Source: an uncultured Pseudomonadota bacterium
GTDB lineage: Bacteria; Pseudomonadota; Alphaproteobacteria; RF32; CAG-239
Assembly: GCA_902795745.1 (NCBI GenBank)
Contig: CADBMG010000013.1
Location: forward strand, 1-10,805
DNA length: 10,805 nt
Direction: 5' to 3'
Shown: in pieces, positions 1-7,300 of the stretch
How the letters are laid out: the number at the start of each line of letters is the position of its first letter
Position numbering within the stretch: the first letter of the stretch is position 1
The notes under the pieces: generated by a model
Database searches by the model: none
The model's input: the letters and a program-made list of their open reading frames with translations, nothing else
Told to the model about the DNA's origin: nothing
Program-made: the position numbers and the translations under genes

Positions 1-114
1 TATCTTGCTAAAACATTCCGTACACAATCCATTACGCTCGTACAAAACCTTACCGCAAAGCAAACAACGCGGCGGTAAAATAACATTAAGCAATTGCTGC
101 CAAAATCCTGTCAT
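1..114 (-). CDS. comF: ComF family protein (amidophosphoribosyltransferase-like), N-terminal fragment
   Basis: Only the first 38 residues lie in the window; the gene runs off the left edge. The reading starts MTGFWQQLLNVILPPRC and carries two CxxC pairs, Cys17/Cys20 and Cys31/Cys34. This LPPRCLLCG...LCTEC arrangement is the N-terminal zinc ribbon of the ComF/ComFC/GntX family. The rest of such proteins is a type I phosphoribosyltransferase fold, which cannot be seen here. Family members are needed for DNA uptake in naturally competent bacteria, but many homologues in non-competent bacteria have no known role. The start ATG overlaps the sucD-like stop in an ATGA, and only a weak GGCGG-like ribosome site precedes it, so translation is probably coupled to the upstream gene. 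Family assignment is fairly secure despite the short fragment; a competence function is not shown. Confidence 0.82.
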   Translation of the reverse strand, partial: MTGFWQQLLNVILPPRCLLCGKVLYERNGLCTECFSKI

Positions 115-986
115 TTTAGTTGCAAATCCGCCAGAGCTTCGTGAATTTGGCTCATCCTATCAACCACAATCATTCCGGATTGCGCCATCACTTTTTTCTT
201 ATCCTGAATAGTAGATAATCCGTGTGTAATAATATCTTCGGCATATCCCATTGTAGCACCAAATGGTAAAGATTCCCCTGCGACAAAAGCTACAACCGGC
301 TTTTTATTTTCCATCATAGCATAGTGCTCAGCCGCCATTTGTTCGTACACATTGTCGGCTTTACCAATCATTACCACTGCCTTGGTTTCATCATCAGCCA
401 TAAAAAGTGTCATCAGTTCACGATAATCGGTACCCACAATCATATCATCGCCTAAACCTACAACGGTTGACTGTCCTAACCCGGCTTCATTTATTTCCAA
501 CACACCTTCGTAGGTCAATGTCGAAGCGCGTGAAATGATGCCGATGCAACCTTTGCGGTGAATATTTTCCGGAAAAATGCCCAATCTCGCTTCGCCCGGA
601 GTTATAAGGCCGGGAGTATTAGGTCCAATCATCATTGTCTTTGAACCTTTTAGCATTGCCTTAATTTCAAGCATATCATGCACCGGTACTCCTTGGGTTA
701 TTGATACTATTAATTTTATCTCCGACTCCACCGCTTCTCGTACCGCATATTTTACGGCTTTTGCCGGTACAAACATGACACTGGCGTCAATCGGCATATT
801 TTTAACTGCCTCTGCCACATTACCAAATACCGGCACTCCTAAATACTCATTTGGTGTGCGTTGAAGTGAAGTTCCCGCAACAACGTTGGTACCGTTATCA
901 ATTGAGCGCTTAACGTGAAACGAGGCTTGAACACCGGTAATTCCTTGTACCAAAACACGTGTATGTTTATCGGCTAAAACAGACAT
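111..986 (-). CDS. sucD: Succinyl-CoA synthetase alpha subunit homologue (SucD-like) lacking the catalytic histidine
   Basis: The 291-residue product is the usual length for SucD and aligns almost without gaps to my recollection of E. coli SucD. It has an N-terminal CoA-binding Rossmann domain (about 1-125) and a C-terminal ligase domain (about 145-290). The start MSVLADKHTRVLVQGITG fits the family, and GGAGG lies 10 bases upstream. Normal SucD is phosphorylated on a histidine in RMGHAGA and, with SucC, interconverts succinyl-CoA and succinate with ATP or GTP formation. Here that site reads TMGYAED, with Tyr248 (codon TAT at 245-243). The conserved GEIGG reads GKADN (Lys209), SRSGTLTYE reads SRASTLTYE, GPNCPG reads GPNTPG, and the CoA loop TPGKGG reads SLQRTPN. 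The fold is retained but the standard reaction looks impossible. The symbol marks homology, not activity. It overlaps the sucC-like stop by one base (TGATG). Confidence 0.9.
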   Translation of the reverse strand: MSVLADKHTRVLVQGITGVQASFHVKRSIDNGTNVVAGTSLQRTPNEYLGVPVFGNVAEAVKNMPIDASVMFVPAKAVKYAVREAVESEIKLIVSITQGVPVHDMLEIKAMLKGSKTMMIGPNTPGLITPGEARLGIFPENIHRKGCIGIISRASTLTYEGVLEINEAGLGQSTVVGLGDDMIVGTDYRELMTLFMADDETKAVVMIGKADNVYEQMAAEHYAMMENKKPVVAFVAGESLPFGATMGYAEDIITHGLSTIQDKKKVMAQSGMIVVDRMSQIHEALADLQLK

Positions 987-2188
987 CAGTCGTTTACCTC
1001 CATTTCCGCAATCAATTTATCAATTGCATCGTTAGTATTATCCGCAAAAATAATCGGCAGTTTAGCTTCCTGCAAAATGATTCTAGCTTCCTCTTTATTT
1101 GTTCCTTCCAAGCGTACAACTATCGGTACATTGAGACCAACTTCTTGGGTGGCGGCAAGAATTCCGTCTGCTACAAGATTGCAACGCAAAAATCCACCTA
1201 AAATATTAATCAATACTCCCTCAACACGAGGATTGGTCATGATAAGCTTTATACCCGAAGCGATGCGATCTTTATCAACCCCTCCTTTAACATTAAGCGC
1301 ACAAGCGGCTCGCATTCCTTTAGACTTAATAACATCCATGGCTTCCAGAGCCAAACCGTCACCATTGACAATGCAACCGATATTACCATCAAACTCACTG
1401 TAATGGAAACCATGGCGTTGTGCTTGCAAACAGCGCGGATCCTCTTCATAATCATCTTGCATACGCAAAATATCCGGATGTCTGAACATGGCATTATCAT
1501 CAAAATTTATTTTGGCATCAAGCGCAATCAATTTCTTATTACGCATGATTCCAACCGGATTTATTTCAATCATTTGCGCATCTAAATTGATAAATGTAAT
1601 GCGTAATTTATTTAAGAAATCACGAAAGCCTTCATCATAATTTTTATCTAATAACAAAAAGTCCAAAATCTGTTTTATTTGCTCATCAGCAATCGGTTTG
1701 TCATAAGCCAAAGGCAAACGCAAAATACGCTCGCGGCGAATATCGGCAATTTTTAAAATATCTTGATCTATTACATCGGAAATAAGCAGAGTTATCGCCG
1801 GCAATGAACTGTCAATAATCATTCCGGCATAAAAAAGATGCTTAACCTGTTTATATGCTTCCACATAGACCTTGCTGACCAATTTTCCCTTAGGACCTGT
1901 TTGCTCGGTAATCAACGTGTTATTAAGCATTTGCGCCGCTTCATAGGAAAGATTACGAATTTGTGTAACCAATCTTATTCCGCCTTTCGGTGCAGTAGAA
2001 TTACCGACAAAATGACCGCTGTGCCGCGCGCCTGCCTGTATTTGTGCTTTTAGCATCCACGGACCTCGCGGACTGATATGCTGTGCCACGCGCTTTGCCT
2101 CTGCCGCAGTATAAGCTATGCCTCCGTTAGGCACTATAATACCGTATTGTGCTAATATTTGCTTGGCCTGATACTCGTGAATATTCAT
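986..2188 (-). CDS. sucC: Succinyl-CoA synthetase beta subunit homologue (SucC-like), divergent active site
   Basis: The 400-residue product has an N-terminal ATP-grasp domain and a C-terminal CoA-ligase domain in the order seen in SucC. The ends are well conserved: MNIHEYQAKQIL at the start and VPIVVRLEGTN at 354-363. The nucleotide/metal set is partly kept: Lys47, Glu208 and Asn210 in EINP, and Asp224 in LDAK. An insertion ending PKGGIRLV (about 57-74) resembles alphaproteobacterial SucC. Other near-invariant motifs are altered: HAGGRGK is QAGARHS (51-57), the STEGG region is SDVID (137-141), GAGLAM is GDGLAL (276-281), and DVGGGA is NVKGGV (299-304). Normal SucC binds the nucleotide and succinate and partners SucD. 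This pair probably still forms a complex, but ordinary succinyl-CoA synthetase activity is doubtful. The gene starts 9 bases after the sufE stop behind a weak GGACGAG ribosome site and is in frame throughout. Confidence 0.88.
   Translation of the reverse strand: MNIHEYQAKQILAQYGIIVPNGGIAYTAAEAKRVAQHISPRGPWMLKAQIQAGARHSGHFVGNSTAPKGGIRLVTQIRNLSYEAAQMLNNTLITEQTGPKGKLVSKVYVEAYKQVKHLFYAGMIIDSSLPAITLLISDVIDQDILKIADIRRERILRLPLAYDKPIADEQIKQILDFLLLDKNYDEGFRDFLNKLRITFINLDAQMIEINPVGIMRNKKLIALDAKINFDDNAMFRHPDILRMQDDYEEDPRCLQAQRHGFHYSEFDGNIGCIVNGDGLALEAMDVIKSKGMRAACALNVKGGVDKDRIASGIKLIMTNPRVEGVLINILGGFLRCNLVADGILAATQEVGLNVPIVVRLEGTNKEEARIILQEAKLPIIFADNTNDAIDKLIAEMEVND
997..1001 (-). promoter_or_regulatory. 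Shine-Dalgarno site for the sucD-like gene
   Basis: A consensus GGAGG lies inside the last codons of the sucC-like gene, 10 bases before the sucD-like ATG. With the TGATG stop/start overlap, it supports the chosen start and balanced production of the two subunits. Confidence 0.75.
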
Positions 2189-2197
2189 CTCGTCCGT

Positions 2198-2599
2198 CTA
2201 TTCCGCATTTTCGGCATAAAGCCTAATTTTTTCCACCATTGACATCATACCGTTGCGCCGGCTTGGTGTCAAATTTTCTTCCAACCCCAGTTTAGCAAAA
2301 ATTCCCAAAACATCAACATTTTTTATTTCGTCAGCTGTTTTGTCGTTATAAATCGTCAGTACAATAGCTATAATACCTTTTACCAATATGGCATCACTAT
2401 CGCCGTAAAAATGAATGTGAGCTTCTCTAAAATCAGGTACAAGCCAAACTTGTGATTGGCAACCTTTCACTTTCCATTCATCGGTCTTATACTTATCGTC
2501 CAAAGGTTCTAATTTGCGCCCCAAATCTATAACATATTGATATTTTTCTTCCCAATTTTCAAAAAACGCAAAATTGTCAATAAGCTCTTCAATATCCAT
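2198..2599 (-). CDS. sufE: Cysteine desulfuration protein SufE
   Basis: SufE takes the persulfide sulfur from the active-site cysteine of SufS and passes it to the cytoplasmic Fe-S scaffold. The 133-residue product is of normal length and shows the family signatures. These are an N-terminal helical segment with W16EEKYQYVIDLGRKL, the acceptor Cys47 in VKGCQSQVW (44-52, equivalent to Cys51 of E. coli SufE), and the C-terminal LTPSRRNGM (110-118). The start overlaps the upstream DUF59 stop in TAATG. A GGAG at 2611-2608 sits 8 bases ahead of the ATG, inside the upstream gene, which supports this start. Placement two genes after sufS fits a direct partnership. A CsdE-type partner is the main alternative name; the suf context makes SufE the better one. 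Confidence 0.95.
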   Translation of the reverse strand: MDIEELIDNFAFFENWEEKYQYVIDLGRKLEPLDDKYKTDEWKVKGCQSQVWLVPDFREAHIHFYGDSDAILVKGIIAIVLTIYNDKTADEIKNVDVLGIFAKLGLEENLTPSRRNGMMSMVEKIRLYAENAE

Positions 2600-3060
2600 T
2601 ATAGCAACTCCAACATTTCTCTGGCTTCGTCAGTCATTTTATCTGGTGTCCATGCCGGTTCCCAAACCAGCTTTACTTCAACTTTTCCAACGCCTGCGGT
2701 TAACGCCACCGCATCGGCAACCTGTTGGGGCAAAACTCCTGCTATCGGACAGGTCGGCGCGGTTAAGGTCATTTCAATATATAAATCCCCATTATCTTTT
2801 TGCTCAATTTTATAAATCAGTCCCATGTCATAAACGTTAATCGGAATTTCCGGATCTGAAACACTGCGAATCTGTTCAACTATATCGAACATTTTAGCTT
2901 TTTTCATACCGGAAGATAATTGTTTTCCGGCAAACGCAGAATATTCCAATGGAACAACTTGTTCAGTGGTAGCATCTTCAACACTCATCGCCTGCAAAAG
3001 GCGGCTCTCAGTTGCCCCGATTGCATCGTTTTGCTTATTTTCTTTTTTTTCTTCCGTCAT
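2599..3060 (-). CDS. sufT: SUF-associated Fe-S assembly protein, DUF59/MIP18 family (SufT-like)
   Basis: This 153-residue protein has a DUF59/MIP18 domain at about 55-153. Signatures are DPEIP (69-73), YDMGLIY (77-83), the conserved cysteine in TAPTCP (Cys104), and the C-terminal WEPAWTPDKMTDEAR (133-147). DUF59 proteins help deliver or mature Fe-S clusters, and the WEPAWTPDKM ending is typical of the subgroup encoded in proteobacterial suf operons. Residues 1-50 are a charged, low-complexity extension with no recognised domain. The ATG at 3060 follows the sufS stop by one base and has a purine-rich AGAGAAGA upstream, so the long form is plausible; a start at Met25 or Met52 cannot be excluded. 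The domain assignment is firm. The symbol sufT is used loosely, because more than one DUF59 subgroup carries that name. Confidence 0.88.
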   Translation of the reverse strand: MTEEKKENKQNDAIGATESRLLQAMSVEDATTEQVVPLEYSAFAGKQLSSGMKKAKMFDIVEQIRSVSDPEIPINVYDMGLIYKIEQKDNGDLYIEMTLTAPTCPIAGVLPQQVADAVALTAGVGKVEVKLVWEPAWTPDKMTDEAREMLELL

Positions 3061-3061
3061 T

Positions 3062-4285
3062 TTAATCTTCTCTGAAAAATTTCTCTGCTTTCAACAGTGC
3101 TGCAACTAACGAATCTATATCTTCTTTAGTAGAATAAAGCCCGAATGAAGCACGTGCCAAAGACGTATATCCCATGCGATTAACGAGTGGTTCGGCACAA
3201 TGATGTCCGGTACGTACCGCCACATTTTCTTTATTGAGCACAAAGGCAATATCTTGCGGATGTATTCCTTTAATATCAAAACTGATAACTCCACCTTTTT
3301 CTGTTGCTGTACCAACAATTTTCAAATTTGGCACTTCAAGCAAACGAGCTGTTGCACAAGTGGTTAATTTTTGCTCATGAGACGCTATATTATCCATACC
3401 GATGGACAGCATATATTTCAGCCCTTCAGCCATACCTATCGCCTGTACCGAGGCTGCCGTACCAGCTTCAAAACGCGCCGGAATATCAGCAAAAGTCGTT
3501 TTCTCATAGGTGACTTTTTCAATCATATCGCCCCCAAACTGATAAGGTGGCATCAGCGATAATATCTCGGCCTTCCCGTATAATACTCCAATGCCGGTAG
3601 GACCATATGTTTTATGCCCAGAAAAAGCCAAAAAATCACAATCCCAATCTTGCACGTTTATAGGCGAATGTGCCGCATATTGACTGGCATCAACCAAAAT
3701 TTTGGCCCCAACCGAATGAGCCGCTTTTGCCATCTCTTTAATCGGAAAAATTGTTCCCAATACATTAGACATAGCAGTAACAGAAACCAATTTTGTGCGA
3801 TTGTTCAAATATTTATCATACTCCTCTTTGAGGAATGAACCGTCGTCAGCTATCGGAAACACCACCAATTTTGCTCCCGTCATTTTACAAATATTCTGCC
3901 ACGGGACCAAATTGGCATGATGTTCGGCTTGCGAAATAAGAACTTCATCTCCGGAGTGTAAATTTACTCGTCCCCATGTTGCCGCAACCAAGTTAATTGC
4001 TTCCGTTGCATTACGTGTAAAGATTATCTCTCGGGATTCACGTGCATTAATAAAAAGTTGCACCGTTCGCCGTGCTGCCTCGAACTCACTGGTAATTTGC
4101 TCGGAAAAAGTATATGAACCACGATGCGCATTTGCATATTCAGTTTCATAAATCTGACGCATTTTTTCGAGCACCTGTCGCGGCTTTTGCGCCGATGCTG
4201 CCGTATCTAAAAACACAACCGGTTTACCATTGAGCGGCCTTTGCAAAATCGGAAAATCTTTTTTTATTTGATACACATCATACAT
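3062..4285 (-). CDS. sufS: Cysteine desulfurase SufS (group II)
   Basis: SufS is a cytoplasmic PLP enzyme that converts cysteine to alanine and holds the sulfur as a persulfide for Fe-S cluster assembly. The 407-residue product matches E. coli SufS in length and motifs. It shows FLDTAASAQKP (25-35), the His pair in AEHHANLVPW (His122/123), VDASQ (Asp199 and Gln202, which contact the PLP ring), the PLP lysine Lys225 in SGHKTYGPTG, and the catalytic Cys363 in RTGHHCAEP. The short loop around the cysteine and the RTGHHCAEP motif are group II features, which need a partner such as SufE; sufE lies two genes downstream. The ATG at 4285 is preceded by AAGGG with 10 bases of spacing. All catalytic residues are intact. 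It is the first gene of the lower operon. The scaffold genes sufBCD are not next to it. Confidence 0.97.
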   Translation of the reverse strand: MYDVYQIKKDFPILQRPLNGKPVVFLDTAASAQKPRQVLEKMRQIYETEYANAHRGSYTFSEQITSEFEAARRTVQLFINARESREIIFTRNATEAINLVAATWGRVNLHSGDEVLISQAEHHANLVPWQNICKMTGAKLVVFPIADDGSFLKEEYDKYLNNRTKLVSVTAMSNVLGTIFPIKEMAKAAHSVGAKILVDASQYAAHSPINVQDWDCDFLAFSGHKTYGPTGIGVLYGKAEILSLMPPYQFGGDMIEKVTYEKTTFADIPARFEAGTAASVQAIGMAEGLKYMLSIGMDNIASHEQKLTTCATARLLEVPNLKIVGTATEKGGVISFDIKGIHPQDIAFVLNKENVAVRTGHHCAEPLVNRMGYTSLARASFGLYSTKEDIDSLVAALLKAEKFFRED

Positions 4286-4368
4286 ATAAACTGTTCCCTT
4301 TTATCTGTTCCATATTTAGACCGCAAAAAAATATTTTTCAAGTTTTATATTATATTGACGCGATTAAT
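4286..4368 (-). promoter_or_regulatory. AT-rich intergenic region with a probable promoter for the sufS operon
   Basis: This is the only sizeable gap between genes. A perfect TATAAT lies at 4354-4349, but its upstream -35 is poor. A second candidate pairs TTGAAA (4341-4336) with TAAATA (4318-4313) across 17 bases. An AT-only palindrome AAAAATATTTTT (4338-4327) lies in the second spacer and could be a regulator site or simply AT-rich sequence. GGAACAG is repeated with a 14-base period (4311-4305 and 4297-4291), the second copy abutting the sufS ribosome site AAGGG (4300-4296). No obvious match to a known iron or Fe-S regulator operator is seen. That a promoter exists here is inferred from the gap between two tightly packed gene groups. 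Confidence 0.4.
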
Positions 4369-7300
4369 TTAGAAAACACGCATTAATCTCGGCACATTCG
4401 TCCATAAAATATATGTTTCAACTTCTTGACGATGGTATATGCGCCGCACAAGTTCCGCATACGCTGCGAGTTGCTTTTTATAAGCAATCGGTGTTTCCGC
4501 CAAAGACGGAGCCGCTGGTCGATTGGTCTTAAAGTCAACAATGATGATTTTATCATCAGTAACCACCATCTTATCCAATTGTGCCGAAATAATCTTGCCA
4601 TCGACCTCACCCATAATCGGCACTTCCGAATATGCCTTATCGCCAAAAATAACAGAATACTTTTCATCATTAAGCAATTTAGAAACTTCTTCTATGATTT
4701 GTTGATGTTGTTTGATACTCATATCTGCAGCATTAATGCGCAAAAACTCCCGCATAACTTCAACTTTATCACCTTTATTTTTCGGTAAGAATTGCAGTAA
4801 TTTATGAATTATCGTACCACGTTGATAATATTGACCGGTATCGGCAAGCGGCGATGACGAATCCGGCTCATCTTCGTATTCATCAGGTTTTGATGGCGTC
4901 CATGGTTTAGCAAGTGGAACAGCGTTTTCTACCGGCTCTTTTATCCACTCCGGAGAAATAACGCGCGACAAACTAACTCCTTCTGCCTCTTTTTGTAATT
5001 TCGGTAAAACATCAGGTGATGAATGCTCCCACTTTTCATTTGGCGGGACAATTTGTCCGTTATCATCAGGTAAATATTTGCGACACATATCAAACCAAGA
5101 ATTCTCCGGTGCGCTGTTGCTGTTACCACTCTGAAAACCACACACATACAGTCGGTCTTCGGCTCGGGTCAAAGCTACATAAAGTAAGCGTTTATTTTCT
5201 GCCAATGCTTGCGCTTTTTGCCGATTTAATATCGCTTCGCAGTGCTCTTCATAATCACTTTTATCTAACGGATAATACGCAATATTATCATCTATCAAAA
5301 GATTTTGCTGACGTTTAAGAGTTTTAAGCATTCCGGCATCTGGCAAAAAGACTATCGGAGCCTGCAAACCTTTGGAACGATGAACAGTCATCAGTCTTAC
5401 CGCATCAATATCTTTGCGGTCGGTTTCGCGCTTAACTTCCGCATCGCTTTGTTCCATCCAACGAATAAATCCTTGTAAAGTCGGAATATTTTCCTTTTCA
5501 AACGATAACGTCAAATTCATAAATTCATCAAGAGCATCTTCAACTTCCATACCCATGCGGCGCGTCATTCTATAGCGTCCATCCATTTGCGTCAAAACTT
5601 TATTATAAAGTTCAAACGGACGAATTAAATCAAGACTGTTCAACAATTCAACCAACTGTTCCGTAACACTTCGATAGTTTTCATTTTGCTTTAAGCGTTG
5701 CCATAAAGAGCATGAACCCCTGCCGTAACATAAGGTTGTCAAATCGTCATCATTCAGTTCAAACAAAGGAGATTTTAACACTTCCGCCAATGACAAATCA
5801 TCCTCCGGTAGAAGTAGAAATTTTCCCAAAGACAATAAATCTTGCACGGATATTTCTTTACTAAGTACCATTTTATCTGCACCGGCAATCGGAATATCGT
5901 GAGTTTTGCAAGCTCTGATAAACTCGGTCACGATACTGCTGCGCCGCTGCACCAAAACCATAAAATCGCTGTATTTAAGCGGTTTGCCGTTATGCTGGCT
6001 CTCCGCCATCAAACGCTCTATTTCCGCCACAATTTTTTCGGCCATTTGTTTTTTGAGCGAAATTTCTCCGCTCGGCATTAATAAAGGAAGTTCCGCAGTT
6101 TTGGCTTTTTTATCCTCTTTGGGTTTAGCAATGAACGGCCAAATCTGCACATCGCCGAATTCACCTGCACGTGATGCTATATGATTTACAACTTCTCCGG
6201 AAGAAATAACACCATGCGACATTTCCGGTGAAGCAAACAACCGATTTACTGTTTCCAAAACTGCCGGTGCAGACCTGAATGACACTTCCAAATCTATTTT
6301 TTCAAAATTATTACTACCATCCGATGAAGCTTTTGACATGGCATCATATTTTGTCGGATCTGCACCCTGAAAACTGAAAATGGATTGCTTTCTATCGCCA
6401 ACGGCAAATATTGTTGCTTCCGGTTTTAAGCCCTCTCCTGCCCAAAATTCAGCGCATAACGCTTGAATAATCTGCCATTGCGACGGAGAAGTGTCTTGTG
6501 CCTCATCAATCAAAATATGGTCAATACCGCCATCCAATTTATAAAGCACCCAATCTGCCATATTTGACTTACACAGAAGTTCCCCTGTTCTGATAATCAA
6601 ATCGTTGTAGTCCATTTTACCGGTACGATATTTATATTCATCATAACGGTTAATAAAATCATTAGCGACAATCATCACATTTAAAGTGGCAAAATATAGA
6701 TCCATCTGACGGATTTTTTGCTCGTAAGCCAAGATACGTTCACCCTCTTTTTGCAAAAGCTCTTCCATTTGCGGATGTTTTTTTGCTACGTCGGCACAAA
6801 TCATTTTTGAGCGAACTTTAATTTCTCCGTCTTTGGAGGATGTTAAAAATATATCCCGATATGCCGAATAAGATGCATCCGAAAGCCCGCTGTTTAAAAC
6901 ATGCCTTAAAGCGACAGCTCTGTCATTATCCGTTTTCTTGACTCCTTGACTCCACGCCTCGATAAAATCTTCGATCATACCAACATCTGCTTTGTGCATA
7001 CATTCTTTTTTAAATTCTGATACAGATGTCACACTTTTAATGCCTAATTTTTGGCGCAATGCCTCGGCAAACTCTTTCATATCATGGTATTTTATTAATA
7101 CCGAAGCAATATCCGTACGTTTATCAGCCACTGTTTTCATCAATTGCGGAAACTGACGTTCATCAAGACGTGCATTCAAATATTGCAAAGCAAGACTTAC
7201 CGGCGAATCAGGTTGCAATTCGGCATCAATCTGCATTCTATTTTGCAAGTGGCGCAAAACGTCATCAACTTCCCTATCTTCCATAATGTCAAAATAAGGC

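Noticed and set aside
5..211. Plus-strand frame of 68 codons at the left edge
   Set aside because: It lies opposite the comF start and the sucD-like end, both of which have clear family matches; no recognisable protein features.
243..245. Tyr248 as a sequencing error for His
   Set aside because: TAT to CAT is one base, so an error is possible for this site alone, but Lys209, Ala154/Ser155, the lost TPGKGG loop and the SucC changes are independent and need many separate errors.
577..864. Plus-strand frame of 95 codons
   Set aside because: Antisense shadow of the conserved CoA-binding part of the sucD-like gene; composition simply mirrors that gene.
111..2188. The suc pair as malate-CoA ligase (MtkAB) or as an FdrA-type protein
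   Set aside because: Malate-CoA ligase keeps the phosphohistidine. FdrA-type proteins are not two separate subunits with a full N-terminal ATP-grasp beginning MNIHEYQAK. SucC/SucD homology is closest.
4325..4338. Rho-independent terminator after addA
   Set aside because: The palindrome followed by a T run has no G-C pairs and no real loop, so it should not form a stable hairpin.
4426..4788. Plus-strand frame of 120 codons opposite the addA 3' end
   Set aside because: Shadow of the AddA nuclease domain; no ribosome site or family resemblance.
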